DNA of 64,000 nt, from NCBI RefSeq assembly GCF_029027585.1, contig NZ_CP093397.1:1167405-1231404 (forward strand). Direction: 5' to 3'. This DNA comes from Sulfurimonas sp. (GTDB lineage: Bacteria; Campylobacterota; Campylobacteria; Campylobacterales; Sulfurimonadaceae). Shown piece by piece: positions 34,894 to 44,295 of the stretch; position 1 is the stretch's first letter, and each line of letters starts with the position of its first letter. Both the position numbers and the translations under genes were made by a program. The notes below the pieces were generated by a model that was not told the DNA's origin, did not search any database, and was given only the letters and a program-made list of their open reading frames with translations.

Positions 34894-35886
34894 ATGATTA
34901 ATCAATTTAAACCTTCTTTTTTACTAAAAAACGAGCATGTTCAAACGCTCTATTCATCTATGTTTACTAGGTGCCCTTGGGGTAGAAAAATCAAATCACA
35001 TAAGTTTGAGATAGAGCGATTTGAGTTAAGTGATGGAGATTTTATAGATTGTTACTGGTATAACTTCCAAGAAATAGAATCCAAAAAACCTATTGTTATG
35101 CTTTTTCATGGTCTTGCTGGTTCCTATAAATCTCCCTATATCCAAGGAACAATGCAAGAACTAGATAAAAATGGTTTCAATAGCGTTGTTGTACACTTTA
35201 GAAGCTGTTCTGGAGTTATGAATAAAAGTCCTAACTCTTATCATAGCGGTAAAACAGATGATGCTTTAGAATTTATAGATAGCTTGAAAAACAGGTATAA
35301 AAATAACAAACTTTTTTGTACAGGCTACTCACTTGGTGGAAATATGCTTTTAAAACTTTTAGGTGAGTTAGCTGAGCAGTCCCCTATTACAGCAGCCATT
35401 TCAGTATCTGCTCCAATGCAGTTAGATATTTGTGCAGATTACATAGATAATGGTTTTTCAAAATTTTACCAATACATCCTTGTAAAAAATCTAAATGATT
35501 CTTTAAGAGAAAAGTTTAAAACACATGATTTTAAAACTCTCATAAATTTAGAAGAAAAAGATATAAAAAACTTAAAAACTTTTTGGGATTTTGATGATGC
35601 TTATACTGCTCCTATTCATGGTTTTGCATCTGCACAGGACTACTACACAAAATCAAGTTCAAAACAGTTTTTAAAACATATACAAACTAACACTCTTATT
35701 ATTCACTCTTTAGACGACCCTTTTATGACACCAAAAATTCTTCCAAATAAAGATGAAATATCTCCATGTGTAAAACTAGAAGTACATCAAAATGGCGGTC
35801 ATGTTGGTTTTATACAAGGCTCCTTTTTTAAACCTAAATACTATCTTGAAAAAAGAGTAGTAGAATTTTTTAAGCACTTTATTTAA
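34894..35886 (+). CDS. YheT-type alpha/beta hydrolase
   Basis: A 330-residue hydrolase. It starts FKPSFLLKNEHVQTLYSSMFTR, has VMLFHGLAGSYKSPYIQG near the oxyanion region, the nucleophile elbow FCTGYSLGGNMLLK and the late HQNGGHVGF with the catalytic His. These are the hallmarks of YheT/ABHD1-3 proteins, probable lipid esterases. It is divergent from nrdB. Confidence 0.88.
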   Translation: MINQFKPSFLLKNEHVQTLYSSMFTRCPWGRKIKSHKFEIERFELSDGDFIDCYWYNFQEIESKKPIVMLFHGLAGSYKSPYIQGTMQELDKNGFNSVVVHFRSCSGVMNKSPNSYHSGKTDDALEFIDSLKNRYKNNKLFCTGYSLGGNMLLKLLGELAEQSPITAAISVSAPMQLDICADYIDNGFSKFYQYILVKNLNDSLREKFKTHDFKTLINLEEKDIKNLKTFWDFDDAYTAPIHGFASAQDYYTKSSSKQFLKHIQTNTLIIHSLDDPFMTPKILPNKDEISPCVKLEVHQNGGHVGFIQGSFFKPKYYLEKRVVEFFKHFI

Positions 35887-35932
35887 AACTTCTCTCATAT
35901 AATAAGTAAAATTATAAATTAAGGAGCGTGGT

Positions 35933-36859
35933 ATGAAATTCTTTATTTCTTTTATACTACTACTAACTATGATGAATGCAATGGATTTGAAGCCTTGGAA
36001 GGGCAAAATAGATACACTCAGTGATGAAGAAAAATATGTACTTATAAGCAAAGGTACAGAGTCTCCATACTCTGGTAAATACACAAATGAAAAGTCAAAT
36101 GGCGTTTATACTTGTAAAATATGCGAAACTCCTCTTTACAAATCTAGTGCTAAATTTGATTCAAATTGTGGTTGGCCAAGTTTTGATGACGCGATAGAGG
36201 GAGCAGTTAAAAGAGTTCCAGATGCAGATGGAAGACGCGTAGAAATTGTTTGTGCTAAATGTGGTGGACATCTTGGTCATGTTTTTGAGGGCGAAGGTTT
36301 TACAGATAAAAACACTAGACACTGTGTAAATTCTATCTCTTTAAATCTAGATGCTAAAAAAGAGAAAAAAGATTCTGCTCTGTCTTACGCTTACTTTGCT
36401 GGTGGATGTTTTTGGGGAGTTGAGTATTACTTAGAAAAACTAGATGGAGTTAAAGAAGTTCGCTCTGGTTTTATGGGTGGTCATGTTAAAAATCCAGGAT
36501 ACTATGAAGTTGTTGCTGGAAAAACTGGGCATCTAGAGGCTGTTGAAGTTGTTTATGACAAAAGTCAAATCTCTTTTGAAAAAATTGCAAGAACATTTTT
36601 TGAGATTCACGACCCAACTCAAACAAATGGTCAAGGTCCTGATATTGGTGAACAATATTTAAGTGCGGTTTTCATAAACAATGAAGATGAAAAAAACACT
36701 ATTAAAAAACTCATAGCTCTTTTAGATGAAAATGGATTTGACATTGCAACTAATATTCTTCCATCTGTAGAGTTTTATAAAGCAGATGAAGGTCATCAAA
36801 ACTACTATAACAAAAAAGGCTCACAACCATACTGCCATGGTTATAAGAAAAGGTTTTAA
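35933..36859 (+). CDS. msrBA: Secreted MsrB-MsrA methionine sulfoxide reductase fusion
   Basis: A 308-residue protein with a signal peptide (residues 1-16). The MsrB part (about 25-145) has two zinc CxxC pairs (CKIC, CAKC), NCGWPSF and the catalytic TRHCVNS. The MsrA part (about 155-305) has AGGCFWGVEYY, GHLEAVEV and QPYCHGY. Order MsrB-MsrA is the reverse of the PilB-type fusion. It repairs both sulfoxide forms in periplasmic proteins. Confidence 0.93.
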   Translation: MKFFISFILLLTMMNAMDLKPWKGKIDTLSDEEKYVLISKGTESPYSGKYTNEKSNGVYTCKICETPLYKSSAKFDSNCGWPSFDDAIEGAVKRVPDADGRRVEIVCAKCGGHLGHVFEGEGFTDKNTRHCVNSISLNLDAKKEKKDSALSYAYFAGGCFWGVEYYLEKLDGVKEVRSGFMGGHVKNPGYYEVVAGKTGHLEAVEVVYDKSQISFEKIARTFFEIHDPTQTNGQGPDIGEQYLSAVFINNEDEKNTIKKLIALLDENGFDIATNILPSVEFYKADEGHQNYYNKKGSQPYCHGYKKRF

Positions 36860-36879
36860 AGGCTAAAACTAGCCTTTAA
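36856..36879. terminator. Bidirectional terminator between msrBA and nnrS
   Basis: TTAAAGGCT (36856-36864) pairs perfectly with AGCCTTTAA (36871-36879) around a six-base loop. The stem contains the msrBA stop and abuts the nnrS stop, so it serves convergent transcripts. Confidence 0.65.
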
Positions 36880-38116
36880 TCCCATCTGCTCTTTCATTTA
36901 CCAAGAATTTAGAAAACTGTACCATATAGATAACAAAAGGTAAGCTCCATATTAGCGAAGAGTATAGATATAATTCGCTTGTGTACTCATCAAAAAATGG
37001 AATCAAACCTCTCATAAATGTTGCTAAAATAATTAAAAAGACCATTAGATGCGTATATATATTTGATGTTAGCTTTCGTCCTGTGTGTACCCAAGAGATT
37101 ATTAACATAACTACTATATAGGAAAGTCCGATTCCTCCACTTGTTATAAAGTGTCTAAAGTGATTAATACCATTGATATCAGGGTTCAATAAATCCCAAG
37201 CCATAAGTACATAACCAATACTAAACAAAACATATATAGATGCTAGATATATAACATAGGGCTGATTAAGTATAAATTCATCTTTAAGTTTATACTCACT
37301 TGTTATGCCTAATATCGCGGTTCCCGCTCCAAAACCAAGCCAAGCTAAAGCTGAGTTTTGAGGGTACAAAAATTCAACAGTTGTAAAAATAATAACCATA
37401 AAAATAGCTAAATTTGTTTTTGGAGGACGAGATATAAAAACATCATCAATGCCTTTGTCTTCCATAAGTTCATTGATAGCTTCCATATTTACTCGTCTCA
37501 GAGCTAACAAAACTATAACTACAATTGCCCCAAGTGCTACTTTTAAGATATCCAGTCCTGTCGTTTGCACAAAACCAGCCTGAGATGCAAAAAACCATAC
37601 TTCTATAATAAACAAAGCAACTGCCGTATAACCGATAGATGCATGTCTTTGAAGTTTATCTAGAACTGCATCTTTAGCAAACCAAATAATCCAACCAAGC
37701 ATCGCAAGGTTTAAAAATGCTGTTAGATAGATGCCCGTAATATCTATAAGCCAAAAACTAACGCGTCCTGCTAACCAAAGCATAACAACATACTTTAGTC
37801 GTTTTCCAACTAATGGAACAAGTCCAGGGAAAAGTTCAGGAAGTCCTGTTGCAAGAAATGCCAAAACACCTGCTGTTATAAGTCCATATAACATCTCATA
37901 AACATGCCAAGTTAAAACATCTTGCATAAAAGGAATACTTAAAGTTCCACTCCAAACAAGCCCCCAAAGAACCATACTAATAACTATGTATGGAGCTAAA
38001 AGTAAAAATATTGGTCTAAATCCATACGCTAAATATGGGGGAACATTTTTTTCATCAGGATAGTAAAGATAATGGTTTGTAGCTCGTAATTTTTCTTCTT
38101 GTTGTTTTTCACTCAT
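36869..38116 (-). CDS. nnrS: NnrS family haem-copper membrane protein
   Basis: A 415-residue protein with about twelve membrane helices and NnrS segments: YGFRPIFLLLAPYIV, TWHVYEMLYGLITAGVLAFL, and HFITSGGIGLSYIVVMLIISWVHTGRKL. NnrS proteins bind haem and copper and ease nitric-oxide stress. It shares one base with the ABC ATPase gene, so here it belongs to a transporter operon with a Fur-like box upstream. Confidence 0.9.
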   Translation of the reverse strand: MSEKQQEEKLRATNHYLYYPDEKNVPPYLAYGFRPIFLLLAPYIVISMVLWGLVWSGTLSIPFMQDVLTWHVYEMLYGLITAGVLAFLATGLPELFPGLVPLVGKRLKYVVMLWLAGRVSFWLIDITGIYLTAFLNLAMLGWIIWFAKDAVLDKLQRHASIGYTAVALFIIEVWFFASQAGFVQTTGLDILKVALGAIVVIVLLALRRVNMEAINELMEDKGIDDVFISRPPKTNLAIFMVIIFTTVEFLYPQNSALAWLGFGAGTAILGITSEYKLKDEFILNQPYVIYLASIYVLFSIGYVLMAWDLLNPDINGINHFRHFITSGGIGLSYIVVMLIISWVHTGRKLTSNIYTHLMVFLIILATFMRGLIPFFDEYTSELYLYSSLIWSLPFVIYMVQFSKFLVNERADGIKG

Positions 38117-38853
38117 TACTTTAACTCCAATTCAAATGTATCTATGATCTCTTCATCTTGCAATATTTTAGCACTCTCATTATAAACATATTTATCATCT
38201 CTTTTCTTTTGAGCAAGTGCATATGAAAACTTTTTAACAATATGTCCTGGGTCGGCTTTTAAAAGGAGTATTTCATCGCTAAGTCTAATCGCTTCCATCA
38301 AATCGTGTGTTATAAAAAGTATGCTTATCTCTTTTTTTTCAATCATTTCTATAAGTATGGCTTGAAGTTCTTTTTTTAGCCCTATATCTAAAGCAGAAAA
38401 AGGTTCATCAAGAAAAAGAAGAGATGGCTTTAGAACTAAGGCTCTTGCAAAACTAACGCGTTGACGCATTCCTCCACTTAAGTCTTTTGGAAATTTTTCA
38501 AAGTCACTCTCTTCAAGACCAAACTTTATAGCAATCTCTCTTGAGCTAGCTATTGCCTCTTTTTTATTTACACCTGCACCTAACAAACCTAAAGAGATGT
38601 TATCTATAACATTTTTCCAAGGGAGAAGTCTTGCATCTTGAAAAGCAAAAGCACTACTTTTAAATGTGTTAATCACACTTCCTTCTTCTACATCTAACAA
38701 GTTTGCACAAAGATGCAAAAGTGTAGTTTTTCCACCGCCACTAGGTCCAACGATAGATAAGACTTCACCTTTATGTAGAGTAAAATTAATATCTCTTAAT
38801 ATCTCTGTAAAACCAAAATGATGATTTAACTTTTTTACCTCTAACTTCTCCAT
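38116..38853 (-). CDS. ABC transporter ATP-binding protein
   Basis: A 245-residue ATPase of the nitrate/sulfonate/taurine (SsuB/TauB) group. Walker A is GPSGGGKTTLLH, the signature is LSGGMRQRVSFARAL and Walker B is LLFLDEPFSALD, followed by the switch His in LFITHDLMEA. It overlaps the permease gene by 13 bases. Confidence 0.92.
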   Translation of the reverse strand: MEKLEVKKLNHHFGFTEILRDINFTLHKGEVLSIVGPSGGGKTTLLHLCANLLDVEEGSVINTFKSSAFAFQDARLLPWKNVIDNISLGLLGAGVNKKEAIASSREIAIKFGLEESDFEKFPKDLSGGMRQRVSFARALVLKPSLLFLDEPFSALDIGLKKELQAILIEMIEKKEISILFITHDLMEAIRLSDEILLLKADPGHIVKKFSYALAQKKRDDKYVYNESAKILQDEEIIDTFELELK

Positions 38854-39623
38854 AGTTCAACCTCTCTTTTGATTGGCTCTAGCACTATGTACTCTATAAA
38901 CATAAGTGAACCTATCATAATGACAACAAGAGCAAGCGCGGTTGGAGTGTCTAACTGACTTCTTGCAACTGCAAGTGTTGCGCCGATGCCATCACTTGTA
39001 GCTAAAAGTTCAGCCATTACAACTATCTTCCAAGCCATACCTAGCGCACTTACCCAAGCAGGAAAAACATAAGAAAATATATGAGGAAAATAAACATCTA
39101 AAAACTTCATGTGCCAAGGTAGCTTAAAACTATCAGCCATCTCCTTTAAGTCGCCATCAAGTGTTCGTGTCCCCTGAAGTGCACCAACAAAGATTATGGG
39201 AAAAGAGGCAACGATAACAGTAAAGATAACAGTCTCATCTCCCATACCAAACCAAATCATCGCTAAAACTATCCATGCGATAGGAGGCATTCCAACCAAA
39301 ATAGTAACAATAGGACGACTCATCATAGATGCTGTTACAAAGAAACCTGCAATAAGTCCAAGAGTAGAACCAAGAAGTAAAGAGATACCAAAACCAACAG
39401 AAGCACGATACAAGGTTATATTTATCTGCTCTAAGATTTCTTTATCGCCAAGCATTATATAAAGTGTTCTAAAGGTTTCTTCTGGAGATGGAAGAACCAA
39501 ATCTCCATAAATTTGATTTCCCATATCCCAAACAGCTATGAAAAGAAAGATAGATGCTATTGACCCCCAACCACTCCACAAGTAAGCTGGAAAATCTTTA
39601 AGTATTTTTAGAGCAAATTTCAT
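38841..39623 (-). CDS. ABC transporter permease
   Basis: A 260-residue permease with six or so membrane helices. The coupling loop reads GALQGTRTLDGDLKEMADSF and the next segment WKIVVMAELLATSDGIGATLAVARSQLD, as in TauC/SsuC-type permeases. It is adjacent to the binding-protein gene (no gap). Confidence 0.9.
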   Translation of the reverse strand: MKFALKILKDFPAYLWSGWGSIASIFLFIAVWDMGNQIYGDLVLPSPEETFRTLYIMLGDKEILEQINITLYRASVGFGISLLLGSTLGLIAGFFVTASMMSRPIVTILVGMPPIAWIVLAMIWFGMGDETVIFTVIVASFPIIFVGALQGTRTLDGDLKEMADSFKLPWHMKFLDVYFPHIFSYVFPAWVSALGMAWKIVVMAELLATSDGIGATLAVARSQLDTPTALALVVIMIGSLMFIEYIVLEPIKREVELWRS

Positions 39624-40610
39624 CTAAGGAGCTTTGTAATAAAAACTATCTTGAGGAAGTTTGCCACCAATACTCTTCGGGTCCTCTTCTTTTAAAATAT
39701 TGAAAAAGAATTCCATTTTTTCTTTAGAATCTCGAGCTGATATACTTTTCATATTTAAATGTGAAATAGAATCAGCTACACCATCTTCGCTTAGCATTTT
39801 TATCTCTTTTGCTACTAAAACACCTGCTTGCTTAGGGTTAGACATATACCACTCAAGTGATTTATCATACTCTTGCATAAATCTAGAAATAACATGAGCA
39901 TCTTTCATTCTACCAAGTACAGCCATTCCAGCCTGAGGAACATTGTTGTCTGTATTAAAGACTTTTGCCCACTCATCTTGCAAGTTTACACTTCTATATA
40001 AATCAGGAGCGACTATACTAATAGGGAATGATTTTGTTTTACGAAGAGCCACTGAAATCGCAGGTTCAGCGAGAAGAGAGTGGTCTATTCTTCTCATTAT
40101 TAACATCTGCATAGCATCTATAGGACTAGCTACATAGACTAACTCAAAATCTTTTTTAGGGTCTAGACCTTGTTTTTTTAGAAGTTGTTTAAAGACGATG
40201 TCTGGCATATCTGCACGAAAAGGAATCGCAATCTTTTTACCTTTAAAATCTTTTAAAGTTTTCAGATTTTTATCTCGACTTATCATGCCAAGAATTCCCC
40301 AGACAGAAACATTTAAAAGTTTTACATCTACACCCTTATTGTTTAAAATCGCTGCTGTATTTGTAGGAATTGCTACAAAATCAACATCCCCTTTTATAAC
40401 GATTGCTCTAAGTTCATCAGGGTTTTTCCATAATCGAAACTCAACTTTTTTTGCAACATCTTTTAATGCACCTCTCTCAATCATATGTAAGATAGGATGA
40501 GATACAGATGCAAAAGGTCCTGCAATAACAATCTTTTCTAATTTCTCATTAGCTTGAAGCAAACTAATTGTTAGCGTTAGTAGTAAAAAAACATTTATAA
40601 AGTTTTTCAT
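39624..40610 (-). CDS. NMT1-type ABC substrate-binding protein
   Basis: A 328-residue periplasmic protein with a signal peptide (residues 1-20). The fold follows the NMT1/SsuA group: IVIAGPFASVSHPILHMIERG, VDFVAIPTNTAAIL, DFKGKKIAIPFRADMPD and MRRIDHSLLAEPAISVAL. Usual ligands are sulfonates, nitrate or pyrimidines, but the Fur-type box and haem-use neighbours suggest an iron-related ligand. It is the first gene of the operon with the permease, ATPase and NnrS genes. Confidence 0.85.
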   Translation of the reverse strand: MKNFINVFLLLTLTISLLQANEKLEKIVIAGPFASVSHPILHMIERGALKDVAKKVEFRLWKNPDELRAIVIKGDVDFVAIPTNTAAILNNKGVDVKLLNVSVWGILGMISRDKNLKTLKDFKGKKIAIPFRADMPDIVFKQLLKKQGLDPKKDFELVYVASPIDAMQMLIMRRIDHSLLAEPAISVALRKTKSFPISIVAPDLYRSVNLQDEWAKVFNTDNNVPQAGMAVLGRMKDAHVISRFMQEYDKSLEWYMSNPKQAGVLVAKEIKMLSEDGVADSISHLNMKSISARDSKEKMEFFFNILKEEDPKSIGGKLPQDSFYYKAP

Positions 40611-40648
40611 TTTATTTCCTCAAATATTAATTATTGCATCATATCAGT

Positions 40649-40667
40649 AATGATATTAATTATCATT
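40649..40667 (-). promoter_or_regulatory. Fur-type box before the NMT1-ABC-nnrS operon
   Basis: AATGATA and TATCATT form a perfect inverted repeat around five bases, 39 bases before the binding-protein ATG. It closely matches the Fur consensus. Confidence 0.65.
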
Positions 40668-40696
40668 GACTTTAATCAACATTTGAGTTTTTTTCT

Positions 40697-42631
40697 CTAA
40701 AATGAGTAGTTTAATCTAGCATATACATATCGTCCTCTAATATAATACTTATTTTGTCCCTCACCAATATGTTTTACATCACTTAAGTTTTCAGCTCCTG
40801 CTCTAAGTGTTAAATCTTCTAGAAACTCTTTAGAAAATTGCAAACCTAAAGTAGCATAGTCATCTATAGTTGCACCATCAGATGCTTTTTGACTTCCTAC
40901 ATAGTTAACTCTAAAATCACTACCAATCTCCCATGGAAGGTCAATTGAAAGCTTTAAGTTAGCTGTGTGTGCAGGTCGATTATGCAATTCCTTTTTTGTA
41001 TCTTTATTTTCAGTGTCAAGGAATGTATAGTTTAAATTAAAATCAAGTGTATCAAAGATTTTATTTTGAGTAAATTCCAATTCAACACCATCTATTCTAG
41101 CTTTACCTACATTTGAGTAAAGATACTCTCTGTAAGTCATTGGTCCAACTATTGTATCTCCTGTATGAAGATTATCTATGAGATCTGTTAGTTCAGTATG
41201 AAAATAAGTTGCTACAAATGTTATCTGATCTTTTTCATAATCATATCCTATCTCAAATGTATCAGATTTTTCAGGTTTTAGATTGTCATTACCATGAAAC
41301 CTATGAAAAGTTTTAGGCATTCCATTAAATGGAGGTCCTGCTGGATAAAATTCTACAGGAATTGCAACACCGTACTCACTTGAGTTCTGCGTAACCGTTG
41401 GGGCACTAAAACCATGACCATATCCAGCCTTAAGTCTGCTATTATCACTCAACTTATATACAAGGTTTGCCTTAGGGGAAAACTCTCCACCAAACCTCTC
41501 ATGCTTGTCATATCTAGCACCTATGGTAAGGATTGTACTACTTCCTATTTCAATTTCATCTTGCAAATATACAGAAGCATAGTTTATTGAATCTTCAAAC
41601 CCTTTACTTGTGTCATCTGCCGCATCATCATATTTTTTTCTATACTTTTCTTTTCTATACTCCCCGCCAAATACTATGAAATTATTATCAAACGAAGCAA
41701 TTTTTAATTCTGCATTAAGTGTATCATCACCCATTTTATGAGTATATTCAAACTGATCGGTATGAGAATCTGAAGTATTTTTGTAATATTTTACATTTAA
41801 ACTAATATCGCTAAAGTCTTTTTGATAACCTATCGAATAGTGAGTTTTATCAATGTTATATAACTCTTTATACTCATTAGTCTCTCTTATTTCATTTCCT
41901 AAAATTGCAAATGCTGTTATTTGCTGAGTAGCATCTATATCAAACCAAGCTTTTAACATCAAGTTTTTAATCTTTTTACCCTCTACTTCTGTAGTTTTAT
42001 CTACATCTTCAGGTTTTGTGGTTTTAGAATTTGCATACCCAATTATTGAAAAGCTGTCTGTTATTTTACCGCCTCCTGAAACTGAAAAATCTATATTTTC
42101 CCCTCCATCTCTTGAGCTATCTCCTCCTTCTAAGGTTATATCTCCCTGAATTTTTTCTACTGGTTTTTTAGTTATTATGTTAATAACTCCACCAATTGCA
42201 CTTGAACCATAAAGTGCACTCATTGGTCCACGAATCACTTCTATCTTTGAAATAGCATTAATAGGTATCCAGTTGTACTGAAAATCACTATGACCAATCT
42301 GTGCGTCACTTCCAGAAATTCTCTCTCCATCCACCAAAATAAGTGTATCTTTAGAGTCGGTACCACGAATACTGATATTTTGTCTACCGTTAATAGAGGA
42401 GTCATTCATTCCCATATTTAAACCAACAACACCTTCTAAAATTTCTTGTATTGATGACGCCCCTGTTTTTTTTATGTCTTCTGCTGTAATAACAGAAAAA
42501 CTCCCTGCTGTATCTAGTGCTGTTCTTTGTGTTTTTGCTGTTACAATAACATCTCTTAAATCATCAGCTGCATTTATAGAATTTATTAATATACTACTTA
42601 CTAACAAACTTAAATATATTTTATTTTTCAT
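40697..42631 (-). CDS. TonB-dependent outer-membrane receptor (HmuR-like)
   Basis: A 644-residue receptor with a signal peptide. There is a TonB box-like DVIVTA (about 28-33), a plug domain (SSIQEILEGVVGLN, IRGTDSKDTLILVDGERI, IEVIRGPMSALYGSSAIGGVINIITKKP) and a barrel with FSAPTVTQNSSEYG and NDNLKPEKSDTFEIGY, ending RYVYARLNYSF. The latter two match the FRAP and NPNL regions of haem receptors only in part. It follows the tonB-exbB-exbD genes and has its own Fur box. Substrate could be haem or another tetrapyrrole. Confidence 0.88.
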   Translation of the reverse strand: MKNKIYLSLLVSSILINSINAADDLRDVIVTAKTQRTALDTAGSFSVITAEDIKKTGASSIQEILEGVVGLNMGMNDSSINGRQNISIRGTDSKDTLILVDGERISGSDAQIGHSDFQYNWIPINAISKIEVIRGPMSALYGSSAIGGVINIITKKPVEKIQGDITLEGGDSSRDGGENIDFSVSGGGKITDSFSIIGYANSKTTKPEDVDKTTEVEGKKIKNLMLKAWFDIDATQQITAFAILGNEIRETNEYKELYNIDKTHYSIGYQKDFSDISLNVKYYKNTSDSHTDQFEYTHKMGDDTLNAELKIASFDNNFIVFGGEYRKEKYRKKYDDAADDTSKGFEDSINYASVYLQDEIEIGSSTILTIGARYDKHERFGGEFSPKANLVYKLSDNSRLKAGYGHGFSAPTVTQNSSEYGVAIPVEFYPAGPPFNGMPKTFHRFHGNDNLKPEKSDTFEIGYDYEKDQITFVATYFHTELTDLIDNLHTGDTIVGPMTYREYLYSNVGKARIDGVELEFTQNKIFDTLDFNLNYTFLDTENKDTKKELHNRPAHTANLKLSIDLPWEIGSDFRVNYVGSQKASDGATIDDYATLGLQFSKEFLEDLTLRAGAENLSDVKHIGEGQNKYYIRGRYVYARLNYSF

Positions 42632-42646
42632 TACTTTCCTTTACAT

Positions 42647-42669
42647 ATGATAATAATAAGCATTATCAT
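42647..42669 (-). promoter_or_regulatory. Fur box of the TonB receptor gene
   Basis: ATGATAAT and ATTATCAT form an eight-base perfect inverted repeat around seven bases, 16 bases before the receptor start. It is the best Fur match in the window. Confidence 0.8.
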
Positions 42670-42750
42670 TAAACAAATATAAAAAAGTTATCTTACTTTT
42701 TTATAAAACTACTTACCCCTTATTTCCCTCTCCTTATAAATTAAATTTTA

Positions 42751-43137
42751 CTACTCCTCTTGTTTTGTTATCAATGCCAATTTATTTAAAGAGTGTGTTT
42801 TTAACAAGTCTAAAATTCGTACTACTCGAGAATATGGAACATCTTTATCAATGTAAAACATTATCATCTTTCCATCTTTTGCTAAAGGCAGTACCTTGAA
42901 CATTATCTCTTCATAACTTACTTTATCTCCATTAACTGCAAGTGAGTCTTTTGATAATTCAATACTAAGAGTTTTTTTCTCTTGTACTTCTTTACTTGCT
43001 CCCGCGTTAGGAAGTTCAAGCATAAGAGCGAGTTCCTCTTTTTTAAAAACAGAACTCACTAAGAAAAAAATCAATAAAATAAATATAATATCAACCATAG
43101 GAGTCATATCTAACCCTAAGGGCTCACGACGCTTCAT
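42751..43137 (-). CDS. exbD: ExbD
   Basis: A 128-residue protein with a short charged N-terminus, one helix carrying the essential Asp (TPMVDIIFILLIFFL, Asp16) and a periplasmic domain. It forms with ExbB the proton channel that drives TonB. It overlaps exbB by 14 bases. The receptor gene follows after 119 bases with its own Fur box. Confidence 0.92.
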   Translation of the reverse strand: MKRREPLGLDMTPMVDIIFILLIFFLVSSVFKKEELALMLELPNAGASKEVQEKKTLSIELSKDSLAVNGDKVSYEEIMFKVLPLAKDGKMIMFYIDKDVPYSRVVRILDLLKTHSLNKLALITKQEE

Positions 43138-43591
43138 AAATTCCTGCTATTTTTTGTATTAATATCTGCTCTGTTTTATCTAATTCACCGATAAAATAAT
43201 TGTAAAATATATAAGCTGGAATCGCTACAACTAATCCACCAACCGTTGTGATTAGTGCAGTTGAAATACCTTTTGCAAACTGTGTTGGGTCGCCAAGTCC
43301 ATGAATCATAATCCCTTCAAATGCCATAAATATCCCAAGAACCGTGCCAAGAAGCCCTAAAAGTGGTGATATCGTTGATACAATCTTAAGAGTTGTAAGC
43401 CCCATCTCAAGTGGTGCAATTAAAGCGGCTGCTCTTAATTCTGCTCTATCTGATGGTAAATCAATATTTCTTGTACGAAATTTAAAAAGCGTAATAGAAG
43501 CTATTTTCCATATTATTATTATCGTTCCTACTATTGCCATAGCGAATAATATATACATAATTACTCCACCTTTATCTAAATAGTATTGCAT
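43124..43591 (-). CDS. exbB: ExbB
   Basis: A 155-residue protein of the MotA/TolQ/ExbB family with three helices and the loop PLLGLLGTVLGIFMAFEGI, then ISTALITTVGGLVVAIPAYI. It lies three bases after tonB and overlaps exbD. With ExbD it converts proton flow to motion of TonB. Confidence 0.93.
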   Translation of the reverse strand: MQYYLDKGGVIMYILFAMAIVGTIIIIWKIASITLFKFRTRNIDLPSDRAELRAAALIAPLEMGLTTLKIVSTISPLLGLLGTVLGIFMAFEGIMIHGLGDPTQFAKGISTALITTVGGLVVAIPAYIFYNYFIGELDKTEQILIQKIAGIYEAS

Positions 43592-43594
43592 TTT

Positions 43595-44290
43595 TTAATC
43601 CTTTAGTGCATATATTATTGGCACATTTAATTCCCATTTATCTAAATTTTGGGGTAGTGGCTTAAAACGATTCAGTTCTACTAAAAGCATTTTTGCCGCC
43701 TTATTTAATCTATTATATGGGCATGGGGAGTCTATCTTTACTGACTTAATATGTCCATATTTTGTAATAATAAAGGAAATTTTAACAACTCCTTGTTGAT
43801 TCATTCTTCTTGCATGTCGTGGATATTTTAAGTGTTGTTTTATCCATGCTGCTAACTCTGAGAGATAAATATCTTTTTGTTCTTCAAGAAGATTTTTTCT
43901 AGCTTGTTGAGTTTTTCTAAACTCTTCTTCTCTTGCAAGTTTTTCTTTTTGAAGTTGCTCTAATATCTCTTGTTCTAACTTTTCTTTTTGTGCTAGTTTT
44001 TCTTTTATTTGAGCATCCTCATCTACAATCTGAGGTTTTTTTACAATTTTTTTTTCTACCTTCTTTACTACTCTTTTTCTAGGTTTCTTTATTGGTTTTT
44101 TAGGTAGCTTTTTTTCTGTCTTTATTCTTGTATTAACTATAGTCACATAATGTATGGACTCTGTTTTTGAAGCACTTAATTTTAAAGTATCAGTCTTTTT
44201 AATATTTTGAGCCAATAAAATTGATGCCATTAAAAGCGTACTAACAATGGCACCAATTAAAAAACTAAAATCTTCACTTCTTTTTATCAT
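43595..44290 (-). CDS. tonB: TonB
   Basis: About 231 residues from ATG 44290, chosen because the helix starts there (MIKRSEDFSFLIGAIVSTLLMASILLAQ); the longer frame to 44374 would run into the chelatase gene. A Lys/Pro/Glu-rich linker (LPKKPIKKPRKRVVKKVEK) is followed by a helix rich in Glu, Lys and Gln and the C-terminal domain (KYPRHARRMNQQGVVKISFIITKYG). It transmits energy from ExbBD to the outer-membrane receptor. Confidence 0.9.
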   Translation of the reverse strand: MIKRSEDFSFLIGAIVSTLLMASILLAQNIKKTDTLKLSASKTESIHYVTIVNTRIKTEKKLPKKPIKKPRKRVVKKVEKKIVKKPQIVDEDAQIKEKLAQKEKLEQEILEQLQKEKLAREEEFRKTQQARKNLLEEQKDIYLSELAAWIKQHLKYPRHARRMNQQGVVKISFIITKYGHIKSVKIDSPCPYNRLNKAAKMLLVELNRFKPLPQNLDKWELNVPIIYALKD

Positions 44291-44295
44291 AACTT

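Noticed and set aside
40198-40500. Plus-strand frame of 100 codons within the binding-protein gene
   Set aside because: It is antisense to a well-supported gene and has no recognisable domain or ribosome site.
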